This document shows positions 22,608-33,739 of a stretch of DNA of 64,000 bases, in pieces (within the stretch, counting starts at the first letter, position 1; every line of letters begins with the position of its first letter). The notes below the pieces were generated by a model. The model had not been told where the DNA came from. It ran no database searches and saw only the letters and a program-made list of their open reading frames with translations. The position numbers and the translations under genes were made by a program. The DNA is taken from assembly GCA_016490735.1 (NCBI GenBank), contig JAEMWC010000033.1:1837001-1901000 (forward strand), in the 5' to 3' direction. This DNA comes from Pachyseris speciosa. Taxonomy: Eukaryota; Cnidaria; Anthozoa; Scleractinia; Pachyseridae.

Positions 22608-24482
22608 GAGGGGAGTGAATAGGGGTCAGCAAATCCGTCGATCCGTGCTAATTTTTCGCAAAATCCACCAATCCGCCAATCCGCAGATATCTTTACAAAA
22701 ATTCGAATCCGCAGTGACAAGAAAGCCAACTAGGCGCGTTGCGAAGTGTTACACGCAAGCGCGAGACGCGAAACAAAGAAAGGAAAGACATCCTCGCGCT
22801 TGCGCGCGTCCCCATCGCTCTAAGATCATTATGTTTGCTGCTGACATTTGAAACCTGATGTCATTAGAACAGCGTGCATTTTTGTATTTGGGTTACGTTT
22901 TAGGTCTTTTCGAATCAATCAGAGGACAAGTTCCTACAGGTCTTTGAAACGTCAAGTTACCATGTTTAAAAGAGTGTAGTGAAATCTAAGGTTTAATCCC
23001 CAGCGTGAGCACTGTTTTGTAATCATTAAAGAAATATAATCTCAAGACAACAGAAGTCTCGTAGTATAAAACATAGCAATCCATTTTAACCTCGAATGCT
23101 TGCGTAGTTTCACTATGCTTTTCCAATTGCTGGAATCGACGCAGCACCGAAAATTGTTTTTATGAAGGAAGTCATCGCATTTGGCACCTTCTCGGTAAAA
23201 AAGTGCGACGCAATCGATGGTCTTTGTCTCAATGACCTGACCCTCCGGGTTGATCGTGCCTATGGTACACGTGGTGGTCTGGTGAGGACAATGCCTTTTT
23301 GTCTGGTCAGAATCCGAGATCCTGGGATCCTAGATTTTTCTGGAGTCCTATTACATTGTAGGTCATGTGTTAGCGCTTTAACTACCAAGCATTTTGCCGA
23401 AAAACACCTTTTGAAGCTCGTCGAGCCACATTCTGGCCAGAATCTAGCCAAAAAGAACCCAAACTGCCCCAAATTCTGTTTGCTGGTGGAGCTCCTTGCG
23501 CCCTTCTGTCCCTGATGATATTAGCGACCTTAAGATCGGACTACGAGTACGAGATCGAGTACGAGTACAACTTTTCAACTCCTGGTCGCAAGCTCAGATT
23601 ATCATGTATCACACCAACTCTTGTTCCTAGAGGCTCATTCCATTCTGTTCAACATCACTGAGGAGCGAGGCCTCTGAGAACGCAGCCGTTTTGAAATTTG
23701 AAAGTCGTACTCGTACTCAATCTCGTACTCGTAGTGTGATCTAAAGGTCGCTATTAGCTTTCCAAGTTCGGCCATGCACAGGGTTGAAAAGTTTCACTGT
23801 CCCCTCTCCTTCTACCTTTCGCTTTTCTTGTCTCGCTCTCTTTATCTGTTGCTAGGCATTTTCTTTCAGTGGGAAAAGATTTGTGGAAAACTTTTAGGAT
23901 CATAGGATTAGATTGAAGGAAGTGCAGGTGGGTAGTGGAACAAGATTTTCATTCAAATTTTCGGCTCAACGTCACATGGTTTTTTGCGTTTTCTCCGGTC
24001 TGTTTGACGGAATCGTGCTCATTCGGGTATGATTTGAAAGATCTTTCCCCCCTACATATGCTACATGTAAAAGGTGTTCATGAGCATTAAATATGATGAC
24101 GTCACAAGCAGTGCAAGGGACGTGGTTCTGCGCGGCCGGTTTTGGCCGGTGTGGTAGTCAATGGTACTCGATTTGGCATCTTATGGGCAAATTGGGTTGT
24201 TTTATGCTCAAAGGTGGATTTTTTTTCTCAGAAAATTGTGTCCATTGCTTAATCTAGGCCTAAGGTCTTAATCTAAGGTCAGGCAGAAAAAATTTGAAAC
24301 AGACCGCCAAGTTAAGTTCCGCGATCCGCACTTCAAAACAAACAAAATCCATAATCCACACAGAAATATTGAAGAAATCCGTGATCCGCTGAGCGTTCAA
24401 AATCCGCCAATCCTCAAAATCCGAAATCCGAGTAGTTTTTTTTAGCCAAATCCACCGATCCGCGAACCTATTCACCCCCCTC
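22608..24482. mobile_element. DNA transposon, 6-bp-TSD family, copy A (non-autonomous)
   Basis: ATGATG lies immediately outside both ends (22602-22607 and 24483-24488). The left end GAGGGGAGTGAATAGG and the right end (inverted GAGGGGGGTGAATAGG) pair. The first 110 bp and last 220 bp closely match the ends of the element at 32119-34852. These subterminal regions repeat AATCCG and GATCCG many times. The interior has no transposase ORF, and part of it (about 23400-24160) is shared in inverted form with 25845-26415. A small MITE is nested at 23524-23751. Confidence 0.85.
23524..23751. mobile_element. Nested MITE with GAGTAC-rich inverted ends
   Basis: TATTA flanks both sides (23519-23523 and 23752-23756). 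Ends of about 50 bp are inverted repeats carrying ACTACGAGTACGAGATCGAG. It lies wholly inside copy A of the 6-bp-TSD transposon, so it is the younger insertion. Confidence 0.75.
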
Positions 24483-24488
24483 ATGATG

Positions 24489-25634
24489 ATTATCTCGATC
24501 ATCATGTGTTATATTAGTACGCCGGTCAGCTTTTGATCTTTGTGAGATTTTTAAAGATTCAAAGCAAATCGGAATAATTGTCGGTTGTCGAGGCATAAGT
24601 CTAGCTTAATTCTCCTTAGCCCAACTGCAACACGCACACGGGCACGAAATAGCAAACCAGCTGGCTTCAGTTCATGTAAGAGACCTTTGACCTGGGGTCG
24701 GGTGTTTTTCACAGCTACACATGCCGTGAAAAACGTGATACAGGTGGCCTTAATTGTTTAAATAAAGTTTCCCTCGACATACGAAATCTGAATTTTCACC
24801 ATAACCTACAAGATCAAACAACACTAAGATTACATTTTTTTTCGACTAATCTCACACCAGAGGCCGACAATGTTCTTTGTCCTTATGCGGAGCTGAAATT
24901 CTGCCACACCCTTAATTGCAAAAGTGCGTTTTGCCTTCAATTAGCAGTCAACCTCACTGTAACTGCTGTTTTTGACGGGACTGAAATGTTAACTCAAGCT
25001 CCAGTCCTCTGGAGGTCCATGTCTCGGTACAGGACAAGGTTGTTTAGCTGGGAGGTTAAGCTCGGCAGAGAGCTTATTTTCTCCTAAAAGAGCATTGTGA
25101 CTACTTGTTTTTACATCATACCTTTTAAGAAAACAATTATCCGTGATATATCCAAATTTGAAAAATTCTTCATGGCTCATTATCAGTTTGTAAATATTTT
25201 CACGGAACCACTATTAAAATGTCTTTTTAGCATTTCAGAGAAAGCACAAATGCGAAACTGTTTAAAATTGTCTTACTACTTAACAAGTTTTATATTGGGG
25301 GTACTTGGAGGCAATTTATTGAAACGGTATTTAGCTAAGACAAGAATAAAACTTATGCTTCTTTGCTAGGTGTGACTTATGCTAGTTATGCAATGCTTTC
25401 CATTGGTACACCACGGAATACCCAACGAGTCACTTGCATGTGCGGATCATTATCAGCATCTGGGCTGAATCCCCCTTGAAAAATACTAAAATAAATTCTT
25501 AAAAGCACCTTATGTAACTCAGGGGAACAAAATTGGGAATCACATGAAAAAGTAATTAATTTAACATAAATGTATTAAGATAGCGTATTTTCATACTCTC
25601 CAAATAAGATTACAATTACCATTTTAATACCCAC
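24489..25634. other. No gene recognised
   Basis: AT-rich. ORFs at 24989 and 25097 overlap on opposite strands and show no domain. Confidence 0.45.
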
Positions 25635-26470
25635 TTACTATAAAATCGCCACTTTTAGCAAGAGTCCTTAAAATTGCCACTTTTAAGACTCCTTAAAATT
25701 GTCACTTGTAAGACTCCTCGACTCTAAAATTGCCATTTTTAAGAGCCCTTAAATTACCACTTTTAAGACTCCTTACAATTGCCACTTTTAAGACTCCGTA
25801 AAATCTCCACTTTTAAGACTCCTTAACTTTTTGACTCCTACACCGTCCAAAACCGGCCGTGCAGAACCACGTCCCTTTTACCACTTGTGACGTCATCCGT
25901 TTTAACGCTCGCAGACAACTTTACAATGTAATATGTGTAGGGAGAAGAGATCTTTCAGACCATACCCAAATGAGCATTATTTCTTCAAACAGGCCGGAGA
26001 AAACACAAAAAAATCAAGTGACGTTGACTCGAAAATTTGAGTGAAAATCTTGTTCCACCACCCGCCCGTACTTCCTTCCATCTAATCCTACGATCCTAAA
26101 TGTTTTCCCCAAATATTTTCCCACCGAGAGGAAGCCCAGAACATGCCCAGCAAAAGAGAAAGAAAGTGAGGCAAGAAAAGCAAAAGAAAAGGGGGAGGAG
26201 AGGAAGCGAAAGGTAGAAGGCGAGGGGGTGGTGAAACTTTTCAACCCAAAAACTGCGCATGCCCGAACTTTGAAAGCTCAAATTAATCATCAGGAACAGA
26301 AGGACGCCAGGAGATCTACCCGGAAACAGAGTTTTAGGCAGTTTTGGTTCTTTTCGGCTAGATTCTGACCAGAAAATGGCTCGACAAGCTTTAAAAGGTG
26401 TTTTTTGGCAAAATGATCAGGAGGATTAAAATCGCCACTTTTAAGACTTTTTAAAAGTGGCAATATTTTG
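25635..26470. mobile_element. DNA transposon with tandem 25-bp subterminal array
   Basis: The left end holds about seven to eight units of AAAATTGCCACTTTTAAGAC plus TCCTT at 25641-25829. The right end near 26428-26470 has one copy in each orientation. The interior 25845-26415 matches copy A (about 23400-24160) in inverted orientation, including CGTGGTTCTGCGCGGCCGG in one copy and CACGG in the other. No transposase is present. Confidence 0.6.
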
Positions 26471-28421
26471 TTGCCCTGCGTTGCATAAGGTACGTGCTTT
26501 GGGTTAATTTTTTAGAGTTTTTTTTCGAAGAGAACCTAGCCCAGATGTCGATAATGATCCGTATGTTCCTGGTACACACACGATCCTTTAGATTTGTTCG
26601 GCTGCACTTTTTTTCGTCGAACAAGAGTCATGCTGTCTGCCTCGTCAATCAATGATGATAATGAAATCGGATGTTATGGACTCTGTGGAAGTGTGCGTGC
26701 AAATGTGCGCAGGAAATTTATCTCAAGCTGGCTAACAGCAAGATGAAAGAAGGGTGAACGGGCATATGGAGAGCGCGGAACAGAAAGAGCCTAACTGGTG
26801 GGCTTATTTTTGCTTTCAGCAAACCTCCCACTAAGATCCGGTCTTAAAGTAAAGTTTAAATTTCATGCGAAAGTCGTCAAAAATTGTGGCATTTCCTAAA
26901 TGATTGTGTGGCAATAATATCCGTGTAGCATGTCACTGTTCAGTGAATTTGACGTACCCAAGCCAATCATCAGTTTTTCTCCATTGTTTTCCATTATTTT
27001 TCTTCAACTGACTCCCAGCGGCCTTTTTTTTTTTTTTTTGCATTGGTAAAGTACCTTGCTTCAGAAGCGAAAAAAAAGAAAACATAAATTTTACGAATCC
27101 GGAAAACCCGACCGAATGAACTGCTTTCGTACACCGGCAGTGACAATTTTCATATTAATCAAACCAAGTATGCCATGATCACATAGCATTGCAATGACAT
27201 ATGACAACATTTGTCAATCCAAGGCAAATGGTAACAACTTCTGTAGAAATGAATTTGTGAGCAATATTCTTCTTCGTGATCTGAATAAAAGTATTATTGT
27301 TGGTTTGCTTTTCTATATGACAAACGATCAAAGTTGGAAAGTTCATAAATCTCAAATTGTACCGAATGGTCGGTCTTTCCTTTCCCACTTGACCTGATAT
27401 CAGCGTATTATGTAACTGAGATAGTAGATTTAGTTTACTGTTATCAAGAAGGTAAAATACACACATGTAGCTGACAAAAAAATATTTTATTCCACTATGC
27501 CTCAATGCGTATTTACCATGTTGATAGAAAAAAGTTATTGGATAGGTAATATGCGCGGCGTAAAATTAATTGTGCTTGCAGTATTTTGTCTATGGTCAAT
27601 CCTCTACTGTATTTTCCGGCTTACGCCTGCCTCTCGATTAAGCAAAGCCGCTTTAGAGCCTCTCTTGGGGGTAGCATAAGATGTGGCGGTTCCTTTTTTT
27701 CTTTTCAAGACATAACGACTGAAGAAACTGTTATTAATGTATATCTGAGAAACATTATATATTGCATTCTGGACAAATGGTTTACTGAATGAAATGTTTG
27801 CTCACCCAAAATTGAAAACTTAAAATGTGGCGAACGGCCGTTTGCTTCCTCATTTGTCATATCATATCTGTTTGAAGATGGACTGTAATCAATGGCGAAA
27901 CACGCCTCAATGGAAGATCCAAGAAAGTGAGGACTGAAAGAGTATAAACAATATAATGACAAGGCCTGCCGTCTGACACAGATACCCCAAGAAAAGCGGC
28001 AGCTGCTCTTCAATCAAAAGTAAGCATCACTACAAAGTGTCAAACAGAAACAAAGACAATGAAGTAGTTTCCTTTTCTAAGGCAGCGAGTCGGCATAAAA
28101 CAATCTCATTGGTTATTGGAAAGAAAAGGGTCAAACGGAAAGGCAATAAAAATAGCGGTTGTTCGGGAGTATCATATCATTAAAAAAAATTTGTACTGAC
28201 TTGACAATGTGAGTCTATGTCTACTCAGGTAAAATTTTCTTTCAATTTACTAATTGTCGTGATAACTGAGCTAGAGCGGCGTGCAAAACTACGGAAGACG
28301 AACTTACGCGGGAATAGCATCAACTAGTTATTGAGATTCACTTTATCAGTTGGCGTTTCTTTCTATCAACTCTGTCACTCAAACACTCAGTAGCCGCTGT
28401 TATTATTTTTTTTTTTTTCAG
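26471..28421. other. No firm gene
   Basis: A long T-run lies at 27023-27040. ORFs at 27179-28013 overlap each other and lack domains. CTTCAATCAAAA|GTAAGC near 28020 is a good donor and could end a 5' untranslated exon of the gene that starts at 28430, but this is only a suggestion. Confidence 0.35.
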
Positions 28422-28758
28422 AGAAAATTATGAACAAAAATTTGCATTTCGTCAGAAAAGTATCAAACCTCCTGGTCTTGCTCCTAGTCTTACTTAGTGG
28501 CGCTGCACGCAACGAAAGAGCCACTGACTATCTTTACAAAGATACACAAGAACACTCATTTTCAGGAAACGAATTGAAAGCATCGTGTTTACTGGAAGAT
28601 TATTCCTGTGCAAATACATATATGGAAAGCCCCAGAGGACGTCAAAACATGAACTTATTCCATAATTCATTCAAAAAGCGACAGGATAAAAACTCCTTTA
28701 AAGAATTTGCAATGATTTCGCAGCTCGGTTGTCAAATTAGCTTCTTTTCAGAAAAGCT

Positions 28759-28759
<1 letters not shown>
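28422..28759 (+). CDS. Exon encoding a signal peptide and cysteine-containing peptide
   Basis: An acceptor with a long T-run (TTTTTTTTTTTTCAG) is followed eight bases later by ATG at 28430. The ORF opens with a strong signal peptide (VSNLLVLLLVLLSGAA, residues 11-26) and continues for 110 codons to a possible donor at CTT|GTATAT. The mature part has three cysteines (residues 53, 60 and 101) and dibasic sites such as KKR at 82-84, so it may be a secreted peptide precursor or an extracellular domain. Beyond the donor the frame runs into a TA repeat and would only encode YIYI, which supports splicing here. The next exon is not identified. The GPCR gene on the other strand begins about 1.8 kb further on. 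Family not recognised. Confidence 0.5.

Positions 28760-28827
<68 letters not shown>
28760..28827. repeat. (TA)n microsatellite
   Basis: About 34 TA dinucleotides directly after the putative donor at 28760. Confidence 0.97.
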
Positions 28828-28831
<4 letters not shown>

Positions 28832-29442
28832 AGCTGTGATGAACTGTCAACAGCGACAAACGAGTTTATAACGTCATGAATCATTCCAAAAATCAATTTC
28901 TTGCTGAAATAAAGCATCCATCGTTTTAATTTTTTTTTTTTCCGTTCCTAAACGACAAAAAGTGAAGTTGTGAACTCTACTCCATCGTATATTCTAAAAA
29001 GATGCCTTTGTCACTGACTAGACTGTAACAAAGCGTTTTCGGTTATTGACGTCGGAACTTTTAAAACAAACAGACATATTCTTACATTTTAGTCTTACGG
29101 AGCCTGTCACTTTCTGGTCGTCGGCGGGAACTTAAAGATCTCAGTTTACTTTTTAGTCGAATTAGAGTACCTCATTAAATACTAAAGATCTTACAGTCAA
29201 CTCCAGTTATAAAAGAATTCTTTTATCTCCACTATGATTATTATGTCTAAGGGGTTTTTCTGCAAAATAATCTCGTTTGCGTTCCGATTGCTACAGTGGT
29301 ATCACAAGCGAAAAGGACTCGAAACGCAGATCAATGAATTTAGTCGCTTGTGATCGAGAACAACTTAGCTTTTCCCCAAGTTAAAAGGCAAGAGACCTTG
29401 ATTGAAGAATATGAGGCATTATTGCACTTATTGCTTTTCTCT

Positions 29443-30549
29443 TCAACATCTGATCGTGGTAACCGCTTTCTCCTCCGAGTAAAGATCTGCGCCTTCTGTG
29501 AAAACGTGCTGTTCAAAATTTGGGGACGCGCGTAACGCCAGAGTTGAGGGCGATAGGGAGATTCTCCCAAAAGTGTTCTGTAAGTTCATTGAAATAGACC
29601 TGTCTTCCCTTTTACGTCTGAAAGTACGTATAACCTGCCGGAAGTCATGCTTCCCAAAGGCGTACAGTATTGGGTTTAAGAGAGAGTTTAAAAATTTGGG
29701 GTAATAAAACACTACGTATTCAACTGGATTGGATAACGTGAAAAAATCGTTTCCAAATTCGTGCTGAAAGTTCAGCATGAAATAAGGAAGCCAGCATACG
29801 ATATAGATCGTGATCATAGCGATGAAGATTAACGCCGCACGGCGTTTGCGCTTGTGTGAACGATGGTCTTCTCGCTCGGAAAACGGTATGTTGTTCTGCT
29901 CGATTAAACGTAGCTGCTGTCTCAAAACAATGAACATTCGAACATAGCAGAATATCATGGCCATGAGTGGCACAGTAAAGAGGAACAGCATGCAAAAAGC
30001 GTCATAGATGGAGTTAATCCTCTGGGTTCTCAAGTCACTGTCTTCGTTGACATCAACATCGAAACCAACCCACGTGAGTTGAATCAAGGAGACGAAGGCG
30101 GCCAATGCCCACGATGCGATTAGGAAGTAGAGCGCTCTTTGCCGAGTTACCAAACAGCGATAGCGTATGGCGTGGACCACTGCAATGTGTCGATCGATTG
30201 ACACTAGGAGAAGGTGCAGAACAATAGAAATGGAGAAGAACTTTATGAGCACTTGAGTGACGCTGCAGACCGCAGTATTATTAAGCGCACTGCACGCCAG
30301 GTACAAAGGTATTCCCACAACGCCATTAAGCAAGTCAGAAAACGCTAAGCTGCTAAGAATTACGTTTGTCACTGTTTGAAGAGAATTCGCTCGTTTTACG
30401 AGGAGTAACACGAGGGCGTTCGACGCTCCAATCAAAATTGCCAGGATTATTGGGAATGTGTCGAATTTCACGCTAAAACCCAAGACTTGGTCATCTTCGT
30501 TATCATCCTCAGTCATCATATTTCCGCCATTCCACGTCGAGTTTGCCAT
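29443..30549 (-). CDS. Rhodopsin-family (class A) G-protein-coupled receptor
   Basis: A single 368-codon ORF with seven hydrophobic segments at about residues 29-51, 60-84, 95-119, 138-160, 183-207, 238-260 and 276-298. Family marks are LAFSD with the sodium-site Asp72 in TM2, Cys95 at the top of TM3, DRH (119-121) in place of the usual DRY, CWLPY (252-256) in TM6, and NPILY (292-296) in TM7 followed by a helix-8-like KHDFRQ. NST at residue 3 is a possible N-glycosylation site. The loop between TM4 and TM5 has no cysteine, so the usual disulfide to Cys95 is absent. The gene is intronless and starts in a good context (AAATGG). It resembles amine/adenosine/melanocortin-like receptors of cnidarians; the ligand cannot be told. 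It presumably signals through a G protein at the plasma membrane. Confidence 0.93.
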   Translation of the reverse strand: MANSTWNGGNMMTEDDNEDDQVLGFSVKFDTFPIILAILIGASNALVLLLVKRANSLQTVTNVILSSLAFSDLLNGVVGIPLYLACSALNNTAVCSVTQVLIKFFSISIVLHLLLVSIDRHIAVVHAIRYRCLVTRQRALYFLIASWALAAFVSLIQLTWVGFDVDVNEDSDLRTQRINSIYDAFCMLFLFTVPLMAMIFCYVRMFIVLRQQLRLIEQNNIPFSEREDHRSHKRKRRAALIFIAMITIYIVCWLPYFMLNFQHEFGNDFFTLSNPVEYVVFYYPKFLNSLLNPILYAFGKHDFRQVIRTFRRKREDRSISMNLQNTFGRISLSPSTLALRASPNFEQHVFTEGADLYSEEKAVTTIRC

Positions 30550-32112
30550 TTCGAAATTTTTGTCGAACTATTGCTGGAAATTTCGTGGTCAGCAATGTAC
30601 CTCCAATTTCCCCTTGAAAGGAAGACGAAAGTAGAGGGAAAAAAATCCAAACTACTCCTCCCCTTGAATAAATCATCAAAGCGCATCATGAGCACCAGCG
30701 TCACCACCACACCACACTCAAATGGCAGTGAAACAACAGCCGATACAACAGGTGTATTATTTCAAATACTTCACCTGTTTGATCTTTTGACTCAGTGTTT
30801 TCCGCGTGGGTCAACAAATTGTCTTCGAGCGGTGCAAATGGTATAGCTATGGCTCAATTTCATGATCGAACTCATTAACCATTGTCAATACTATTTCGAT
30901 ATCACCGCCCGGCCGACATTAAATTGTATGTGCACTTTACTGGCTTGCGTTTATTTTAAGACAAGGCGATAAGCAATGCAATGAGCCTGCGACTTGTGAT
31001 TAAACACGACAAAAGGCTGAGTGACAATTATTGACATAACCTGGGGGATTAATGTAATATGAAAGTTCTCGACGGTTTATATTCATCGCACTTTAAACTA
31101 GTCTAAACTAATCTTTCTGATTTATACGGGCACACTTTTAATGTTTTTTTGTCCTTCACAATCACAAATACATAGCAAAATTACACGGATATTATCTGAT
31201 TACGCCGTTTCTTTCCGGCTGTTCTAATGTTTTGCCTTTTTAATTAAGGTTTCACTTAGCTGCCGTAATAGACAAACTTCTTCAAAAAATTTGCATTGCG
31301 TGGCTGTTATGAAAGACCCGTCAGACAATTTGCACTCTATAAATATACGTAATGGATGGACATAAATTATGGATGGGGAAAGTTATGAAGACACATATTC
31401 GTCTGATAACAGCGATAAAACAAGCACCTTTCATCGTCTTTGATCACGGTTATATAATCTACAATCGGCGGTTTAGCGATGTCAATACTCATAAGCAAAT
31501 CGCCCTGAGGCGATTTACACGCGTTCTCGCGTGTTTTGCACTCTCTAAAAAGAGTGAATGAGACAATACCTTGTAGTATAAATCAAACAAAACAAATGAA
31601 ATGTGACATATATTTAACCATGTTAACCACCCGCAACACATTCGAATATCATTAGATATGCATTACGAAACTTCGGTTTAAATGAGAGATAAAAAGCCGA
31701 ATAGGTCATTAAAGAATTTTTGCAAAGAGCTGCGTGTTTCAGAATGCAAACATGAAGTTCGAACAAAGCATAAATATATTAAAATGTACATGAAGTGATA
31801 AGACAAGACAAGCGTTGATCGGATATACGATTTCACTGTAACATCTGCCACCTTGCAAATTAAGGAATCGAAATGTGGCGCGTAATGCAGTGATTGGGCA
31901 TTTGATAGGGGACAAGTTTTCGGAGAAAGGCATCTGTTGTAAATTTAAGATACCAATTAGCAAGGAAAAGATTAAGTGTCTGAACTTAAGAATGCCTCTA
32001 CGCTGAGAAATCACGTTGTCGATACATTTGTGGTATTTAACTACGAATTTCACACGGAGTTTTACACATAAAATGTTTAGAAAAACTTCATATATGCTGG
32101 CTCATCTACACG
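30550..32112. other. No gene recognised
   Basis: Presumed upstream region of the GPCR gene plus AT-rich sequence. ORFs are short and lack domains. Confidence 0.5.
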
Positions 32113-32292
32113 TTACAGGAGAGGGGTGAATAGGGGCCAGCAAATCCGTTGATCCGTGCTGATTTTCAGGAAACTCGGCCAATCCTCCGATTTTTTTTTT
32201 ACCAAGATCCGAATCCGCAGATATATTTTTCATTTGCAGTACTCTTCAAGACATTAGGATCTTTTTTTTGTAAACGTTGTCATGAAATTAGT

Positions 32293-32700
32293 CTACTGTT
32301 TTTCCGCAATTGGTGCCCAAATCGAGTAGTCGTTCCTAACAACAAAGTTAGCTGACCCTCTATCAAGCTCTGAAACAACAGTTTCTGTCTCCTCCTCGTC
32401 ACAGCTGGTGTCGTATTCAACAACCTCATCGTCACTATCATCAGCATCTCTGTCAATACCGGGCATGTCCTCTAAACGTTCCTCCTCACTTGCCATCCTT
32501 GCAGCCACTGCGGACATAACCAATCTCTCTGAGATATGGAGGTGCATCTGGTATATTATCTCTGGCATAGTCCCATGTCGTGCCATTGAGATGTCTCCTG
32601 TCGATTTGTTCTCTGCCTGACTGCAGCTCTCCTGTCGATTTGTTCTCTTCTTGACTGCAGCTCCACAGCGCATTTCCTCAACTTCCTTCTCCGACAGCTT
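32293..32700 (-). CDS. Acidic C-terminal ORF of transposon copy B
   Basis: Open from about 32700 (LPYIKLSEKEVEEMRCGAAV) to the stop at 32293. The middle holds PEIIYQMHLHISERLVMSAV, and the acidic run DADDSDDEVVEYDTSCDEEE follows. The end is FVVRNDYSIWAPIAEKQ-stop. It probably continues the ORFs at 32751-33219 through an intron or a decayed frame; an acceptor-like ACATTAAG precedes CTGTCGGAG. No catalytic motif is recognised. Confidence 0.4.
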   Translation of the reverse strand, partial: KLSEKEVEEMRCGAAVKKRTNRQESCSQAENKSTGDISMARHGTMPEIIYQMHLHISERLVMSAVAARMASEEERLEDMPGIDRDADDSDDEVVEYDTSCDEEETETVVSELDRGSANFVVRNDYSIWAPIAEKQ

Positions 32701-32750
32701 AATGTATGGAAGCGGATGAATAGATCAGTGGGAGAAAAGAAAGCCGGATG

Positions 32751-33219
32751 TCATGCTCGGATGTCATGCTCTGGCTCTGGATACCACGAGTTTTCAGCTG
32801 CAAAGTAGAAAAAAAGTAGAGGAGGACAGCGGCTTCGTAGTTTCCTCCGAACTGCGTTCCCAAATTCTCGACAGTATTCTTTCTTGGAGAGGAGTGGGTG
32901 TTTCAAATGGGTTGCGGAGTGTAGATGATCAGCATCCAAAGTCATACAGCTGACTGACGAGGTTAGTGTCAGAAAAAGACAGAGCAGACAAAAGAGACTC
33001 CATTCTCTTTACTCCCCAGTGTAGCAAGTCAACAGACTTCACAGCCGCAGAATCCATTCCTTGGGGTCCGTTCAATGAAATTTCCGAGGAGCGTTCTAAG
33101 CAACGCACGGCACGCTCAAACTCAGAAAGGACGTCCTTTGTACCACTTTTTCTACCGCCTGCGCCAGTGTTCTTAATGGGACACTCCATGGCCTTTCTCG
33201 TTTTCTGAGAAGGTGTCAT
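32751..33219 (-). CDS. N-terminal ORF region of transposon copy B, one frame change
   Basis: From ATG at 33219 the protein reads MTPSQKTRKAMECPIKNTG, then DVLSEFERAVRCLERSSEIS and VDLLHWGVKRMESLLSALSF. It stops at 32929. A frame overlapping at 32945-32928 continues as TLDADHLHSATHLKHPLLSK and EFGNAVRRKLRSRC to 32751. The two frames together look like one protein with a single-base slip. The pattern is vaguely like the helical end of hAT-type transposases, but that is weak. I make no functional call. Confidence 0.35.
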
Positions 33220-33430
33220 ACAAATATCCTAAAGCCTTAAGAAATTTCGCGGTTTCACAGAGGTGTGTCACAATTTTCACTGAATTTGACAACGAATTTG
33301 ACAACGACATTGTCAAATTCTACAAAAAACCCGTTGGATGTTTAAACTTGCATTCGGCCACTGGTCCATCTTGAAAACCTACTTCACTTCCAGCAAAATT
33401 GTCGATGATGTTTTGGCTTGACCCGCGTGA

Positions 33431-33739
33431 CTTCTTCTTCGATTACATTATAGGTCAAATGTCTCAGTTCGACAAGAAAGAAGGAGCCAGTGGTTTACAA
33501 TACTTGTTAGCCCCAAAGAATTCAGTAGCCTCCCCTGGAATGAACTACGTTCACTACGACAAGAAAGTAAGCGCCTAGCGGAGGAGAATGAGCAGCTTCG
33601 CTTGGATATCGAGGAAAGTGCGAGGGAGTTGTACGATCAGATGGAGGAATGTCAAACGCTGCAACAGCAACTCACTGAGTTAAAAAGTAATGGCAAAGAG
33701 CAACAACAGGACGGACGGACGGCAGGCGCTTTTCTATGA
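33431..33739 (+). CDS. Coiled-coil exon without start codon, opposite strand of copy B
   Basis: The plus strand is open for 103 codons from just after a stop at 33428 to TGA at 33737-33739, with no ATG near its beginning. Acceptor candidates are TTACATTATAG and GTCTCAG near 33450-33475. The protein contains SPKEFSSLPWNELRSLRQES followed by a run rich in E, L, Q and R (RLAEENEQLRLDIEESAREL, then MEECQTLQQQLTELK), a clear coiled coil of about 50 residues. It is divergent from, and downstream of, the minus-strand ORFs in the same element, so the element may have two genes. Confidence 0.4.
   Translation, partial: LLLRLHYRSNVSVRQERRSQWFTILVSPKEFSSLPWNELRSLRQESKRLAEENEQLRLDIEESARELYDQMEECQTLQQQLTELKSNGKEQQQDGRTAGAFL

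Noticed and set aside
28730..28917. ORFs rich in YI repeats
   Set aside because: Translation of the (TA)n microsatellite; the real exon probably ends at 28759.
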